A stretch of DNA of 64,000 bases from contig NZ_JAHLQL010000001.1 in NCBI RefSeq assembly GCF_018919175.1, positions 1,054,001 through 1,118,000 on the forward strand, written 5' to 3'. A model generated the notes under the pieces. That model was not told where the DNA came from. It saw only the letters and a list, made by a program, of their open reading frames with translations, and did not search any database. The DNA comes from Clostridium simiarum. GTDB lineage: Bacteria > Bacillota > Clostridia > Clostridiales > Clostridiaceae. Below, piece by piece: positions 35,126 to 44,296 of the stretch; position 1 is the stretch's first letter, and each line of letters begins with the position of its first letter. The position numbers and the translations under genes are program-made.

Positions 35126-37162
35126 TTATAATATAAATTTTTCTGTTATAGATTTAAGGATTTCTGCACTATTTAGATTATCCTCTGCACTATTTTTTAT
35201 CCCCTGTATACTCTCTACTATATCCATTGTCTTAGTTGATATAGTAGTAACACCTGTTGCACCTTCATTTATTGTATTTGCCATTTCTCCTATAGCCTTC
35301 ACTATTCCACTTATAGATGCATTTAACTCCTCCGATAGAGAACTGAAATCCATCATAAACTTATTTAAGTGGTCTGCATCCTCATTATACTTATCACCCA
35401 CACCAATAAATTTATTATAATCCTCTCTTACCTCTTCATCTATATACTTTAGCATCTGAATTGAACTTATATTCAAATTTTCCACGGATCTTGTTACATT
35501 TTCTACTACACTTTGAATATTTCCAACTATCCTTGTTGACTCCTCTGCTAGCCTTCTTACTTCATCAGCAACTACAGCAAAACCTTTTCCTGCCTCTCCA
35601 GCTCTTGCTGCCTCTATAGCTGCATTTAAAGCTAAAAGATTAGTCTGGCTACTTATTTCTAGAATTGCTTTAGATAATACTTCTATTTGACCTACAGCCT
35701 TAGATCCTTCCATAGCCTTTTCTAAGTCATCCTTCACCTTATGATAAATTTCTGAAGAATGTTTCTTTGAGTTTATAGTCTCTACCTTTAGTCCATTTGC
35801 TCTTTCTGAAATACTATTTGTTTTTTCAGCGCCCTCATTTGCCTTATCAGCCATGGTAACCACTGCAAGTTCCATTTCCCCTGAAGAGGCAGATATCTCT
35901 TCAATTGTGGCGGCACTCTCTTCCATTCCTGCCGATAATTGTTCAGTTTCTTCTGCTGTCTTATCAGCCTCTCTCTTTAATACATCAGTTAAATCTTTTA
36001 CTAATATAGCATTTGAATTTATTGAGTTAGATGCTTTTAATAAGTTGTTTATTATTTCACTTAAGGATGTCCTCATGTTAGCAATAGCATTAAACATCAA
36101 TCCGATTTCATCTTTTCTACCTAAATACTTATCATATTCTTTTTTGTAGCTTAAATCTAATTTAGCTGTATTATCCACTAATTTTGATATTTCTAATATA
36201 GGCTTAGATATTTTGGTAGATACCATTAACCCAATCAAAACAACAATAATAACTATAAACACATTTGCACCTAACAGTATCTTTTCTAAAACTAAAACCG
36301 GTTTGTTAACTTCTTCTACATCTGCACTTATAACTAATATCCAATTAGTTGAAGGAACTATATCATAAACTGCTATTTTTTTATTTCCTTTAAAAACATA
36401 ATTAACTATATTATCTAAGCCTTCCATATCTTTTTCTTTCTTCCCTACTAAAGCTTTTATTTTATCATTTTCTACAGGTTTTGAAATTTTTTCTTTAATG
36501 GGGTGATAAATAATATTACCTTTCTCATCAACTAAATATGTATAGCTAGAGGGACTGCTTGAAACCTTAACATCTTTTAAATATCCATTTAAAGTTTCTC
36601 CTTTAACAGCTGCACCTACGTAACCTAAAATTTTTCCATCAGACATTATAGGAGATGTAAATACTACAATAGGGGCATTAGTTGATTTTGAAATCATTGT
36701 TTCACTTACTATTTGGGCTCCATTACTTTCTAATGTAGCCTTACTATAAGATCTATCATTTATATCTTTTCCTATTAGTGCTTCATCATCATCTGCCACT
36801 ATTATACCTTTATTATCTACTATAAAAGTATGTTCAAGATTTCCTTGCTTTAAGGTATGATCCTTTAGTAAATTATTAAGAGAAAGTCCTAATGTCTTAT
36901 ACTCTTGGCTATTTTTATCTCCATAATAATTAAAAAAGTCGTATACCATCTTATGACTAGATAATCTAGCAACATTAGCCTTTTCCTTTTCAACTACTAG
37001 TTCAATAGAATTTTTGGCACTATATGATAAAGCCTTCATATCATCTTTAGATAGTGTATTGATAGATTTACTTGTAAATATATAAGTAATTACGCTAGCA
37101 AATAAAATAGATACTAGCACAGAAACTACCGTTAATATAGAAATCTTCTTTTTTATAGACAT
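35126..37162 (-). CDS. methyl-accepting chemotaxis protein with Cache sensor
   Basis: A 678-aa transmembrane chemoreceptor. The first helix spans about residues 8-30 ([19 protein letters not shown]). An extracellular double-Cache-type sensor follows ([45 protein letters not shown]). A second helix lies near 295-318, then a HAMP domain and a long signalling coiled coil. The hairpin tip has [20 protein letters not shown], then [18 protein letters not shown], the kinase-contact signature. ATG 37162 is preferred, with GGAGGG eight bases upstream. It lies divergently from the DUF1294 gene. The ligand is unknown. It is one of two such receptors in the window. Confidence 0.92.
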   Translation of the reverse strand: MSIKKKISILTVVSVLVSILFASVITYIFTSKSINTLSKDDMKALSYSAKNSIELVVEKEKANVARLSSHKMVYDFFNYYGDKNSQEYKTLGLSLNNLLKDHTLKQGNLEHTFIVDNKGIIVADDDEALIGKDINDRSYSKATLESNGAQIVSETMISKSTNAPIVVFTSPIMSDGKILGYVGAAVKGETLNGYLKDVKVSSSPSSYTYLVDEKGNIIYHPIKEKISKPVENDKIKALVGKKEKDMEGLDNIVNYVFKGNKKIAVYDIVPSTNWILVISADVEEVNKPVLVLEKILLGANVFIVIIVVLIGLMVSTKISKPILEISKLVDNTAKLDLSYKKEYDKYLGRKDEIGLMFNAIANMRTSLSEIINNLLKASNSINSNAILVKDLTDVLKREADKTAEETEQLSAGMEESAATIEEISASSGEMELAVVTMADKANEGAEKTNSISERANGLKVETINSKKHSSEIYHKVKDDLEKAMEGSKAVGQIEVLSKAILEISSQTNLLALNAAIEAARAGEAGKGFAVVADEVRRLAEESTRIVGNIQSVVENVTRSVENLNISSIQMLKYIDEEVREDYNKFIGVGDKYNEDADHLNKFMMDFSSLSEELNASISGIVKAIGEMANTINEGATGVTTISTKTMDIVESIQGIKNSAEDNLNSAEILKSITEKFIL

Positions 37163-37355
37163 ACCATTTCCCTCCATTTTTAATTAAATTAACATAATTA
37201 TTAAAATTACTTTTAAATTAATATAAGTATGTCATATTTTGTTTTATATTTCAATAAAATTGCTACTTAATATTAAACACAATATTTTTTATATTAAACA
37301 TTAGTGATATAATAACTTTATAAAAAAATCTATTATAATATTTTGGAGAATATTT

Positions 37356-37622
37356 ATGAAAGAACTTATATTGCTTTATGTTATATTTTTAAATGTATTA
37401 GGCTTCTCATCTATGTATATAGATAAATCCAGAGCTAAAAGATCTAAATGGAGAATAAAAGAAAGCTCCCTCTTACTTATCTCAGCCCTTGGAGGAAGTA
37501 TTGGTTCTTATTTAGGTATGAAACTTCTTAGACATAAAACAAGACATAATAAATTTAAATACGGAATTCCCCTCATTATTTTGATTCAATTAATAGTTAT
37601 CTATTTATTAGTTTGTAGATAA
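37356..37622 (+). CDS. DUF1294 small membrane protein
   Basis: An 88-aa protein with three predicted helices. The family signature is clear: MYIDKSRAKRSKWRIKESSL, then LLISALGGSIGSYLGMKLLR and HKTRHNKFKYGIP. DUF1294 proteins are widespread in bacteria and uncharacterised. The ATG has TGGAGA upstream at good spacing. It is a single-gene unit ended by a strong terminator. Confidence 0.88.
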   Translation: MKELILLYVIFLNVLGFSSMYIDKSRAKRSKWRIKESSLLLISALGGSIGSYLGMKLLRHKTRHNKFKYGIPLIILIQLIVIYLLVCR

Positions 37623-37626
37623 AAGC

Positions 37627-37654
37627 AAAAAGAGAGGAATTTCCCTCTCTTTTT
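37627..37654 (+). terminator. terminator after the DUF1294 gene
   Basis: AAAAAGAGAGG and CCCTCTCTTTTT form a stem with a short loop and T-run, starting five bases after the stop. Confidence 0.9.
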
Positions 37655-37712
37655 ACCAGTGATGTTCTAAAGTTTTATAATTATTAATGGTTTTATATAA
37701 ATTTATAAGTTA

Positions 37713-39965
37713 TTAACTTTTAGGAAATTCTATAGTAACTTTAAATAGATCTCCATCGGTGTTTACTTTAAACTCCCCGCCTTGCAGTTTTGTTAGATTA
37801 CTTGAGATAGCTAACCCCAATCCAGAACCTTCAGTGTTTCTAGATTGATCTCCTCTTTTAAACCTTTCTAATATTTCTTCCTCATGAAAATCTATCTCAA
37901 AAGCTGAGATGTTTTTCATTGTTATAACCACCTTATCCTCTATATCTTCAACAGTAATGTAAACTCTTGTGTTGTTTAAAGTGTATTTTAATATATTAGT
38001 AATTTGGTTTTCTAATATCCTCCATGTCTTTTTCCCATCTACCATTACATATAGCTTTTCCTCTGGCACCTTAACCCTAAAGTCTAAAGTGCTTACCTTT
38101 ATCTTCTCTTCAAATTCTGCTAAGGATTGCTTTAATAAAGCCACTATATCTACTCTCTCAATATTAAGTTCTACCTCTCCACTGGCTGCCTTTGATGCTT
38201 CAAACAAATCTTCTATAAGAACTTTTAGTCTTTGAGATTTTCTTTCTAAAATTTGAATATACTCATTTCTTTCTTCTGGAGTTAAATCCTCATTTTTAAT
38301 TAAATCCACATAGTTTATTATGGAAGTTAATGGCGTCTTTAAATCGTGGGATACGTTAGTTATAAGTTCTGTTTTCATTCTTTCACTTTTCATCTCATTA
38401 TTCAAAGATTTTTTTAGTCCAATCTTCATATTGTTAATATTATAAGCTAAAGTTTTTAATATGCCTTTATCCTGTTCTTCAATAGTATAGTTTAAATCTC
38501 CCTTAGCTATCTTAGAGCTTCCAATGACTATCTTATTCAAATAAGTAGCAAACTTTATGATATATAATGTAACCCCTCCTATATAGGTCAATATATATAT
38601 CATTAAAACAAAAGTTCCAAAGCCGCTGGAACCATGTAAAAAGACCATGGAACACATAAATATAAAGGTAAAAATTAAAAATGCACCTATCTTAAAACCT
38701 GTAGATTTTATAAGAAAAGACCCTTTTATTAAATCTATTATCTTATAAAGCATTTTGTTTATTATAAAATTTATTATTTTATAAATTAAACTTTTTCTCT
38801 TTATCCATTCCTTAAACTGATCTTCTTTTACTTCTTTGAAAGATTTATAAGTAAAGAATAGTAAGTAATACTCAAAAACTATAGCTATTCCTAATAAAAT
38901 AGTGACTTCTATCTCCCTCAAAGATTGATATGCAGCTACAAGAACTAGAGTTCCTCCTAACAATATTAAGCCCAATTGAATTTCGATCCAAAGCTTTCCA
39001 TATAACTTCTCTAAAAATCCTTTATCTACATTTTCATTCTTTCTGTAGATTCTTAAATAAATCAACGATAAAATCGATGATACAAAACAAGCTCCAAGGA
39101 TAGTTAATTTTATAGCAACACTTTCTTTTACACTTTCATACTGGGACTTGGCTATTTTAATATTATCATAATAAAAGTAATCCTTTGGAATAAAATAAGA
39201 AATACTCAAGTTTTTATTAATTTCCTCTCCATAACCATCACCAAAATACCCATCATATAAAACCTTTAGCTCTTCTTTCGTAAAAGTTGACTCTGTATTA
39301 TCAACTATATTTTTATTATTTCCACCTTTTAGTATTAAGTAAAAATCGCTCTTCTCTTTTAGTGAATTAATAGCTTCCTCACTTAATGTATCTTCTATAT
39401 TAGTTTTCGTTCTATTGTCCTCATTATCTACTATGACATACTTTATATTAGAAAGGTTATTTATTACACTTAAGTTATTATTGTATTCTCTCATTCTTTC
39501 ATTTATTATATCGGATTTTATATCATCTTCACTTTTTAAAATGTTTTTTTTAACTTTTCCTATATCACTCTCTTTTGACTTTAAAAGAGAATCTAATTCT
39601 TCTTTATCATCAGACTCTTTAGCCCATCTTATTTCACCTTTAAAGCGCTCCTCTATATTATTAATCGCTTGTTCATATTGCCTTAAGTTTTCCTGTGTCC
39701 TTCTTTTAATCTCTGCTTCTGGTACTCCTGTTAAGTTTTTTATTTCTTCCTCACCTTTATAAATAGTAAAATTATTTATCAATGCATTATTTAGTTCCTT
39801 AAGAATGTTTTTAAATCTATAGGTTTCGTAAAAACTTTCTCTTTTTATATTGTCATAATTTTTTACTAGATCTTTCCCAATTATTCCTGATAAAATTAAG
39901 CTTGCAGTTAAAATAACAACAGCTATAAATCTTAATATTTTACTGCTTTTCAATTTTGTAGCCAA
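37713..39965 (-). CDS. membrane sensor histidine kinase of a two-component pair
   Basis: A 750-aa kinase. The first helix spans about residues 11-30. A large extracytoplasmic, coiled-coil-rich domain runs to about residue 285 (IKRRTQENLRQYEQAINNIE). About five more helices lie at 287-475, then a linker. HisKA has NVSHDLKTPLTSIINYVDLI, and HATPase_c shows ENQITNILKYTLNN and GSGLGLAISSNL. The G1 box looks weak (MKNISAFEIDFHEEEI), but ATP binding is still likely. Its TTG 39965 lies inside the last codons of the response regulator gene (26-bp overlap), so the two are translationally coupled. The large exterior domain suggests an envelope or peptide signal; the target is unknown. Confidence 0.88.
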   Translation of the reverse strand: MATKLKSSKILRFIAVVILTASLILSGIIGKDLVKNYDNIKRESFYETYRFKNILKELNNALINNFTIYKGEEEIKNLTGVPEAEIKRRTQENLRQYEQAINNIEERFKGEIRWAKESDDKEELDSLLKSKESDIGKVKKNILKSEDDIKSDIINERMREYNNNLSVINNLSNIKYVIVDNEDNRTKTNIEDTLSEEAINSLKEKSDFYLILKGGNNKNIVDNTESTFTKEELKVLYDGYFGDGYGEEINKNLSISYFIPKDYFYYDNIKIAKSQYESVKESVAIKLTILGACFVSSILSLIYLRIYRKNENVDKGFLEKLYGKLWIEIQLGLILLGGTLVLVAAYQSLREIEVTILLGIAIVFEYYLLFFTYKSFKEVKEDQFKEWIKRKSLIYKIINFIINKMLYKIIDLIKGSFLIKSTGFKIGAFLIFTFIFMCSMVFLHGSSGFGTFVLMIYILTYIGGVTLYIIKFATYLNKIVIGSSKIAKGDLNYTIEEQDKGILKTLAYNINNMKIGLKKSLNNEMKSERMKTELITNVSHDLKTPLTSIINYVDLIKNEDLTPEERNEYIQILERKSQRLKVLIEDLFEASKAASGEVELNIERVDIVALLKQSLAEFEEKIKVSTLDFRVKVPEEKLYVMVDGKKTWRILENQITNILKYTLNNTRVYITVEDIEDKVVITMKNISAFEIDFHEEEILERFKRGDQSRNTEGSGLGLAISSNLTKLQGGEFKVNTDGDLFKVTIEFPKS

Positions 39966-40635
39966 TTCCCCACACCACCTTCAAATATCTTGGTTCACTT
40001 GGATTTATCTCAATTTTTTCTCTTATTCTTCTTATATGAACCGTTACAGTATCCGTATTATAAGAAGGTTCATTCCAAACTTTTTCATAAATTTCATCAA
40101 TAGAAAAAACCCTACCTGGGTAGGTCATTAATAATTTCAATATTTTATACTCTAAAGGAGTTATCTTAACCAACTCTCCATCAACAGAAACTTCCTTAGT
40201 AATTTCATTTAAACTTAGGCTTCCCACTGTTATGATTTCATTTGTAGTACCCTTATAATTACCTAAATTTACATATCTTCTAAGTTGAGACTTTACTCTA
40301 GCTATAAGTTCTAATGGATTAAAAGGTTTTGTAATGTAATCATCAGCTCCCATATTGAGTCCAAGAATTTTATCCGTATCTTCAGACTTTGCTGAAAGCA
40401 TTATTATAGGAATGTTCTTTTTCTCTCTGATCTTCATAGTTGTCCTCATTCCATCCATTTTAGGCATCATTATATCCATTAATATTAAATGGATTTCCTC
40501 ACAATTTAAAATATCTAAAGCTTCTATACCATCATAGGCTTTAAAAACTTTAAGCCCTTCATTTTTAAGGTAAATTTCTATAGCATCTGTTATCTCCTTT
40601 TCATCATCTACTACTAATATGTTATACTGCTCCAT
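39940..40635 (-). CDS. OmpR-family response regulator
   Basis: A 231-aa two-domain regulator. The receiver domain has the acidic pair in VDDEKEITDAIE, the phospho-acceptor Asp in LILMDIMMPKMDG, the conserved Thr/Ser near MLSAKSE, and Lys in DYITKPFNPLELIARVK. The C-terminal winged helix has TPLEYKILKLLMTYPGRVFS, then YNTDTVTVHIRRIREKIE. It is the partner of the overlapping downstream kinase. No transporter or resistance gene lies beside the pair, so the regulon is unknown. Confidence 0.93.
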   Translation of the reverse strand: MEQYNILVVDDEKEITDAIEIYLKNEGLKVFKAYDGIEALDILNCEEIHLILMDIMMPKMDGMRTTMKIREKKNIPIIMLSAKSEDTDKILGLNMGADDYITKPFNPLELIARVKSQLRRYVNLGNYKGTTNEIITVGSLSLNEITKEVSVDGELVKITPLEYKILKLLMTYPGRVFSIDEIYEKVWNEPSYNTDTVTVHIRRIREKIEINPSEPRYLKVVWGIGYKIEKQ

Positions 40636-40847
40636 ATGTTTATCCCCCTTTTCCTACTATAGATATTATACCATCCCCTTTTTCCTTTATCTCCTTTTAA
40701 TTATATAAATAAAATCTTACAAATCCCTCTTTGTAATTATTAAAATTTCCTTACAAGGTTAACCTTTTACATAGTTTTAACTTAAACTTTTAAATATTAC
40801 TGTAAAACACCCTGTAAAATTTATTACCCTAATATATCCTAAAAAAT

Positions 40848-40896
40848 AAAGTGCTAGATAAAAGGTAATTAAAACACCTTCTATCTAGCGACTTTT
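40848..40896 (-). terminator. terminator after the 51-aa gene
   Basis: GCTAGATA with TATCTAGC, extended by AAAGT/ACTTT pairs and followed on the minus strand by TTTATTTTTT, just downstream of the small gene. Confidence 0.8.
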
Positions 40897-40917
40897 TAAA
40901 ATTAATATTATCTAGTA

Positions 40918-41073
40918 CTAATATCCTCTTCTCTTTGCTTCCATTCCACTGTCATTTATTCCAGGCTCTTCTACAGTAGTAGGCAGTCTATTCTTTGCCC
41001 ACTGATTTTGAGTTTTATGCCCGTTAGCTAAATAATTTTCTTTAGACCATTCTCTTTTATTCTTTTTCTTCAT
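40918..41073 (-). CDS. 51-aa basic small protein of unknown function
   Basis: The frame is short but well supported: ATG with AGGGGTGA at good spacing, a coding-like sequence, and a terminator 20 bp after the stop. The protein is rich in Lys, Asn and Arg (MKKKNKREWSKENYLANG, then HKTQNQWAKNRLPTTVEEPG), with no hydrophobic segment. The H-x-T-x-x-x-W arrangement recalls small clostridial proteins of the DUF3787 kind, but I would not assign it. It lies 86 bp downstream of brnQ on the same strand and might be read through from it. Confidence 0.65.
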   Translation of the reverse strand: MKKKNKREWSKENYLANGHKTQNQWAKNRLPTTVEEPGINDSGMEAKRRGY

Positions 41074-41159
41074 ACTATTATCACCCCTAGTTTTTAATAT
41101 ATTAAAGTACTCATTAATAGTATGGATGTTTTTTAGGTAAATAATCTAACTAATTTTGT

Positions 41160-42497
41160 TTACACATAATTAGAATCATATTCCATCTCCTCTATTTTAT
41201 TAGAGGAAAAAACAAATCCTATAATAGCTCCTGTTATAGCAGGCGTAATCCATTCAAGGCCTATAGAATAAAAAGGTAAATATTTGAACAAATTGGTCAT
41301 AAAATCTAATTTCAACCCAAATTGTTCGAGAGATTTTGTGACACTAATTATAGATACTGATATTATGCTAAACAAATATACATTTGATTTATCTTTTAAA
41401 AATTTATTAGTAAATGAAAGCAAAATAAGCGTAATAGCCATTGGATAAATAGCTGTTAAAATAGGTACAGATATCTTAAGAATTTTAGTTAGTCCCATAT
41501 TTGCCAAAGTCATGCTTGACACACTTAATATAATTACCCAAGTTTTATAAGAAACCTTTGAATTTAATGATGTAAAATATTCACTGCAGGATGTAATAAG
41601 TCCAACGGATGTTGTCAAACAAGCTAATGAAAATATTACCCCTAAAAGTATAGCTCCAGGTTTTCCAAATAAGTATAAAACCATATTGGTTAATGCCACT
41701 GCCCCATTTGTAGCTTCACCAAACTTAACCTGGCTTACGGCTCCTAAATATGCTAGCATAGCATATACTACTAATAGGAAAAATCCAGCTATTAATCCTG
41801 CTTTAATAGAGTGTGAAACAATTTCCTCTTCCTTTCTAACTCCCATTCTTTTAAGAGTTACTGCAATTACAATACCAAAGTTCAATGCAGCTATGGCATC
41901 CATTGTCATATACCCTTCTAAAAAACCCTTAAAGAAAGGATTTTTAGCATATTCCTCTGTAGGCATACTAAACTTCCCTACAGGGGTAAATAAACTGCTA
42001 ATAAATACAATAGAGATAAGCATTAACAATATAGGTGTTAATATTTTTCCAAATCTATCTACTAATTTTGATGGAGTTAGACTAAGCCAAAATGCTATTG
42101 AAAAATAGATTAAAGTATATAATAAAAGAACATAACCATTTGACTTTAATCCATCAGATAAAAAAGGATATATCCCCATTTCAAAGGCTAAGCTTCCAGC
42201 ACGAGGAATACCTAAAAAGGGTCCAATGGCTAAATATATTATTATTGTGAATGTAAAGCCAAAAAAGGGATGCACCTTTTTAGCTAAGTTGTATAATCCT
42301 CCAGTTTTAGAAACAGCGGCTACTGCTAATATGGGTAGTCCTATAGCTGAAGTAATAAACCCAGCCATAGAAATCCAAGTTAATATACCAGATGATTGTC
42401 CTAAAAATGGCGGAAAAATTAGATTTCCTGCACCAAAAAACATTGAAAAAAGCATTAAGCTAACAAATATCATATTTTTTCTTGATAATTTATCCAT
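41160..42497 (-). CDS. brnQ: branched-chain amino acid:cation symporter BrnQ
   Basis: A 445-aa protein of the LIVCS family with about 12 helices. The N-terminal signature FVSLMLFSMFFGAGNLIFPP is diagnostic, followed by LGQSSGILTWISMAGFITSA and GPFLGIPRAGSLAFEMG. It imports leucine, isoleucine and valine with a cation. A T-box leader (about 42600-42890) controls it, with an apparent isoleucine specifier, so expression should rise when tRNA-Ile is uncharged. The downstream 51-aa gene may be co-transcribed. Confidence 0.95.
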   Translation of the reverse strand: MDKLSRKNMIFVSLMLFSMFFGAGNLIFPPFLGQSSGILTWISMAGFITSAIGLPILAVAAVSKTGGLYNLAKKVHPFFGFTFTIIIYLAIGPFLGIPRAGSLAFEMGIYPFLSDGLKSNGYVLLLYTLIYFSIAFWLSLTPSKLVDRFGKILTPILLMLISIVFISSLFTPVGKFSMPTEEYAKNPFFKGFLEGYMTMDAIAALNFGIVIAVTLKRMGVRKEEEIVSHSIKAGLIAGFFLLVVYAMLAYLGAVSQVKFGEATNGAVALTNMVLYLFGKPGAILLGVIFSLACLTTSVGLITSCSEYFTSLNSKVSYKTWVIILSVSSMTLANMGLTKILKISVPILTAIYPMAITLILLSFTNKFLKDKSNVYLFSIISVSIISVTKSLEQFGLKLDFMTNLFKYLPFYSIGLEWITPAITGAIIGFVFSSNKIEEMEYDSNYV

Positions 42498-42599
42498 AGT
42501 TTTGCCTCCAAGTCTAAGTAGTTTAATTAATTTATATATAATATAGCGCTATTTATATTTAAAATTTCATATTAGTGAGATACATTATAATTTTACGCA

Positions 42600-42890
42600 A
42601 CAAAAAACCCGTCCCCAAAAGGGACGAGCTTACTCGCGTTACCACCCTAATTCTATAAATAATCAAATAAAGCTATAAGCAATTTGTTTATTTATAGCAC
42701 TTATCTACGTACACTTTCATACGCGTTCCTTTTAACGGAAGACTCCCGGCAAGGCTTACTTATATAAGTTTCAGTCTTGCTTCTCTGAGACGATTTTCGG
42801 ATATGATCTGTACATTGGCTTTCAGCGCTTACCAACTCTCTTTGGAACAGATTTCACAACTTACTTTTTCTCTTCATAGAATTTATTTCT
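42600..42890 (-). promoter_or_regulatory. T-box leader of brnQ (probable isoleucine specifier)
   Basis: The minus strand carries a stem I start (AGTAAGTTGTGAAATCTG), GAGAGTTGGTAAGCGCTGAA, the T-box core AGGGTGGTAACGCGA, and a terminator (CTCGTCCC with GGGGACGGG, then TTTTTT, at 42602-42632). The presumed specifier region, CATATCCGAAAATCG, holds ATC, an isoleucine codon, in two places. The exact specifier triplet is not certain by eye. Confidence 0.93.
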
Positions 42891-42902
42891 AAATTATTAA
42901 AT

Positions 42903-42931
42903 ATGCTATCATAATATATCTATTCTGTCAA
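42903..42931 (-). promoter_or_regulatory. promoter of the T-box-brnQ transcript
   Basis: TTGACA (42926-42931), a 17-bp spacer and TAGCAT (42903-42908) on the minus strand. Transcription should start near 42896, immediately before stem I of the T-box. Confidence 0.6.
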
Positions 42932-43012
42932 ATATTATTTAACTTTTTTATTGAACAATAAAGTTCTCTATGGTTAACCTTTTATAGTGTTATTTAATTA
43001 TTATATTAAAAA

Positions 43013-43038
43013 AGCATCTAACTTAAAAGTTAAATGCT
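43013..43038 (-). terminator. terminator after the CofE-like gene
   Basis: AGCATTTAACTT and AAGTTAGATGCT form the stem, followed by TTTTTT on the minus strand. It closely resembles the terminator at 45758-45791. Confidence 0.85.
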
Positions 43039-43047
43039 CTTCTTTGA

Positions 43048-44229
43048 TTATTCTGTAGCGTAATTATCAAAATATCCTTGTACTAAAACTATAGGAGTAC
43101 CTTTATCACCGCTACCACTTATTAAGTCACATAAGCTACCTAAAAGATCTGTTATTTGTCTTGGTGTAGTTCCAAGAGCTTCATTTCCAGCTACAGCTTT
43201 GTTACCTTTTTCATTAATCTTTTCTTTCATTTTCTCAACCATTTCTGATGAAGTCATGTCTTTAAGATCATTATCTGCTATATATTTTAGCTTAATTTCA
43301 TTAGGGGTACCTAAAAGTCCATCTGTAAAGCCTGGAGATACTACTGGATCTGCAAGCTCCCATATCTTTCCTATAGGATCTTTAAAAGCACCATCACCAT
43401 AAACCATTACTTCAAGATTCTTGCCTGTTTTTTCCTTAATTATTTCTTGTACCTTCATTACAAACTCTCTAGAATCTCTTGGAAATAGCTTTACCTTATC
43501 ATCTGTTGCTTTATTAGATCCTAAAAGACCATAATCAGAATTATATCCACTACCATTTATAGATTCTGTTAAAATATCATCTAATCCGTAAACAGTTTTT
43601 GCTCCCGCATTTTTAAGTATTCTCTTTGTTCTATGTCTTTCATGGATATTTGCAACTAGAATTTCCTTAGTATACTTCAGAGCTTCTCTTGGATCATTTG
43701 CAAGATATATGCTTATATTTTCTGATATTTCTTTATACATCTTTACATAATCAATACCTGTAAATGTATGCTCTACATTTTCACCAAAGAGTTCTCTGTA
43801 TTTTTCCTCTGTTAGTAGATCTTTATAAGGATTTACATCTAATTCGTCCATTTTATCTATATCCATTAAATGATTTCCAACTTCATCTGAAGGATAGCTT
43901 AAAAATAAATGAATTTTCTTTCCAGTTAGAGCTAAGGCTTTTAATATTACTGAAAATCTATTTCTGCTTAATATAGGAAACATAAGGGCTATATCCCCTT
44001 CAAACTTTCTATTAATATCTTCAGCAATATCCTCAAGTGTTACATAGTTTCCTTGTGCCCTTGCCACCAATGACTCTGTTACTGCTACAACATCCTTATC
44101 ATTTAAAGTAAAACCTTCACTTTCCACTGCACTTAAAAGAGAATCTACTACTATATTTGGAAGATAATCTCCCTCTTTTATAATTGGAGCTCTAATTCCC
44201 CTTGCTGTTGTACCTAAAGCTCTTGTCAT
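43048..44229 (-). CDS. CofE-like (F420-0:gamma-glutamyl ligase family) protein
   Basis: A 393-aa protein related to coenzyme F420-0:L-glutamate ligases. It has the family N-terminus (MTRALGTTARGIRAPIIKEG), then DVVAVTESLVARAQGNYV, PILSRNRFSVILKALAL, VMVYGDGAFKDPIGKIWELA and VSPGFTDGLLGTPNEIK. F420 synthesis is not known in Clostridium, and no other F420 gene is nearby, so it probably glutamylates another substrate or has a different role. ATG 44229 has AAGGAGG nine bases upstream; twelve codons of open frame further upstream are rejected. It is followed by a good terminator and stands apart from trhO by 67 bp, possibly in one unit. Confidence 0.78.
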   Translation of the reverse strand: MTRALGTTARGIRAPIIKEGDYLPNIVVDSLLSAVESEGFTLNDKDVVAVTESLVARAQGNYVTLEDIAEDINRKFEGDIALMFPILSRNRFSVILKALALTGKKIHLFLSYPSDEVGNHLMDIDKMDELDVNPYKDLLTEEKYRELFGENVEHTFTGIDYVKMYKEISENISIYLANDPREALKYTKEILVANIHERHRTKRILKNAGAKTVYGLDDILTESINGSGYNSDYGLLGSNKATDDKVKLFPRDSREFVMKVQEIIKEKTGKNLEVMVYGDGAFKDPIGKIWELADPVVSPGFTDGLLGTPNEIKLKYIADNDLKDMTSSEMVEKMKEKINEKGNKAVAGNEALGTTPRQITDLLGSLCDLISGSGDKGTPIVLVQGYFDNYATE

Positions 44230-44296
44230 AACCCTTGTCCTCCTTAACATATATTTTAAAAACATATATAAGTATACAATATATAGCTTAATCTAT

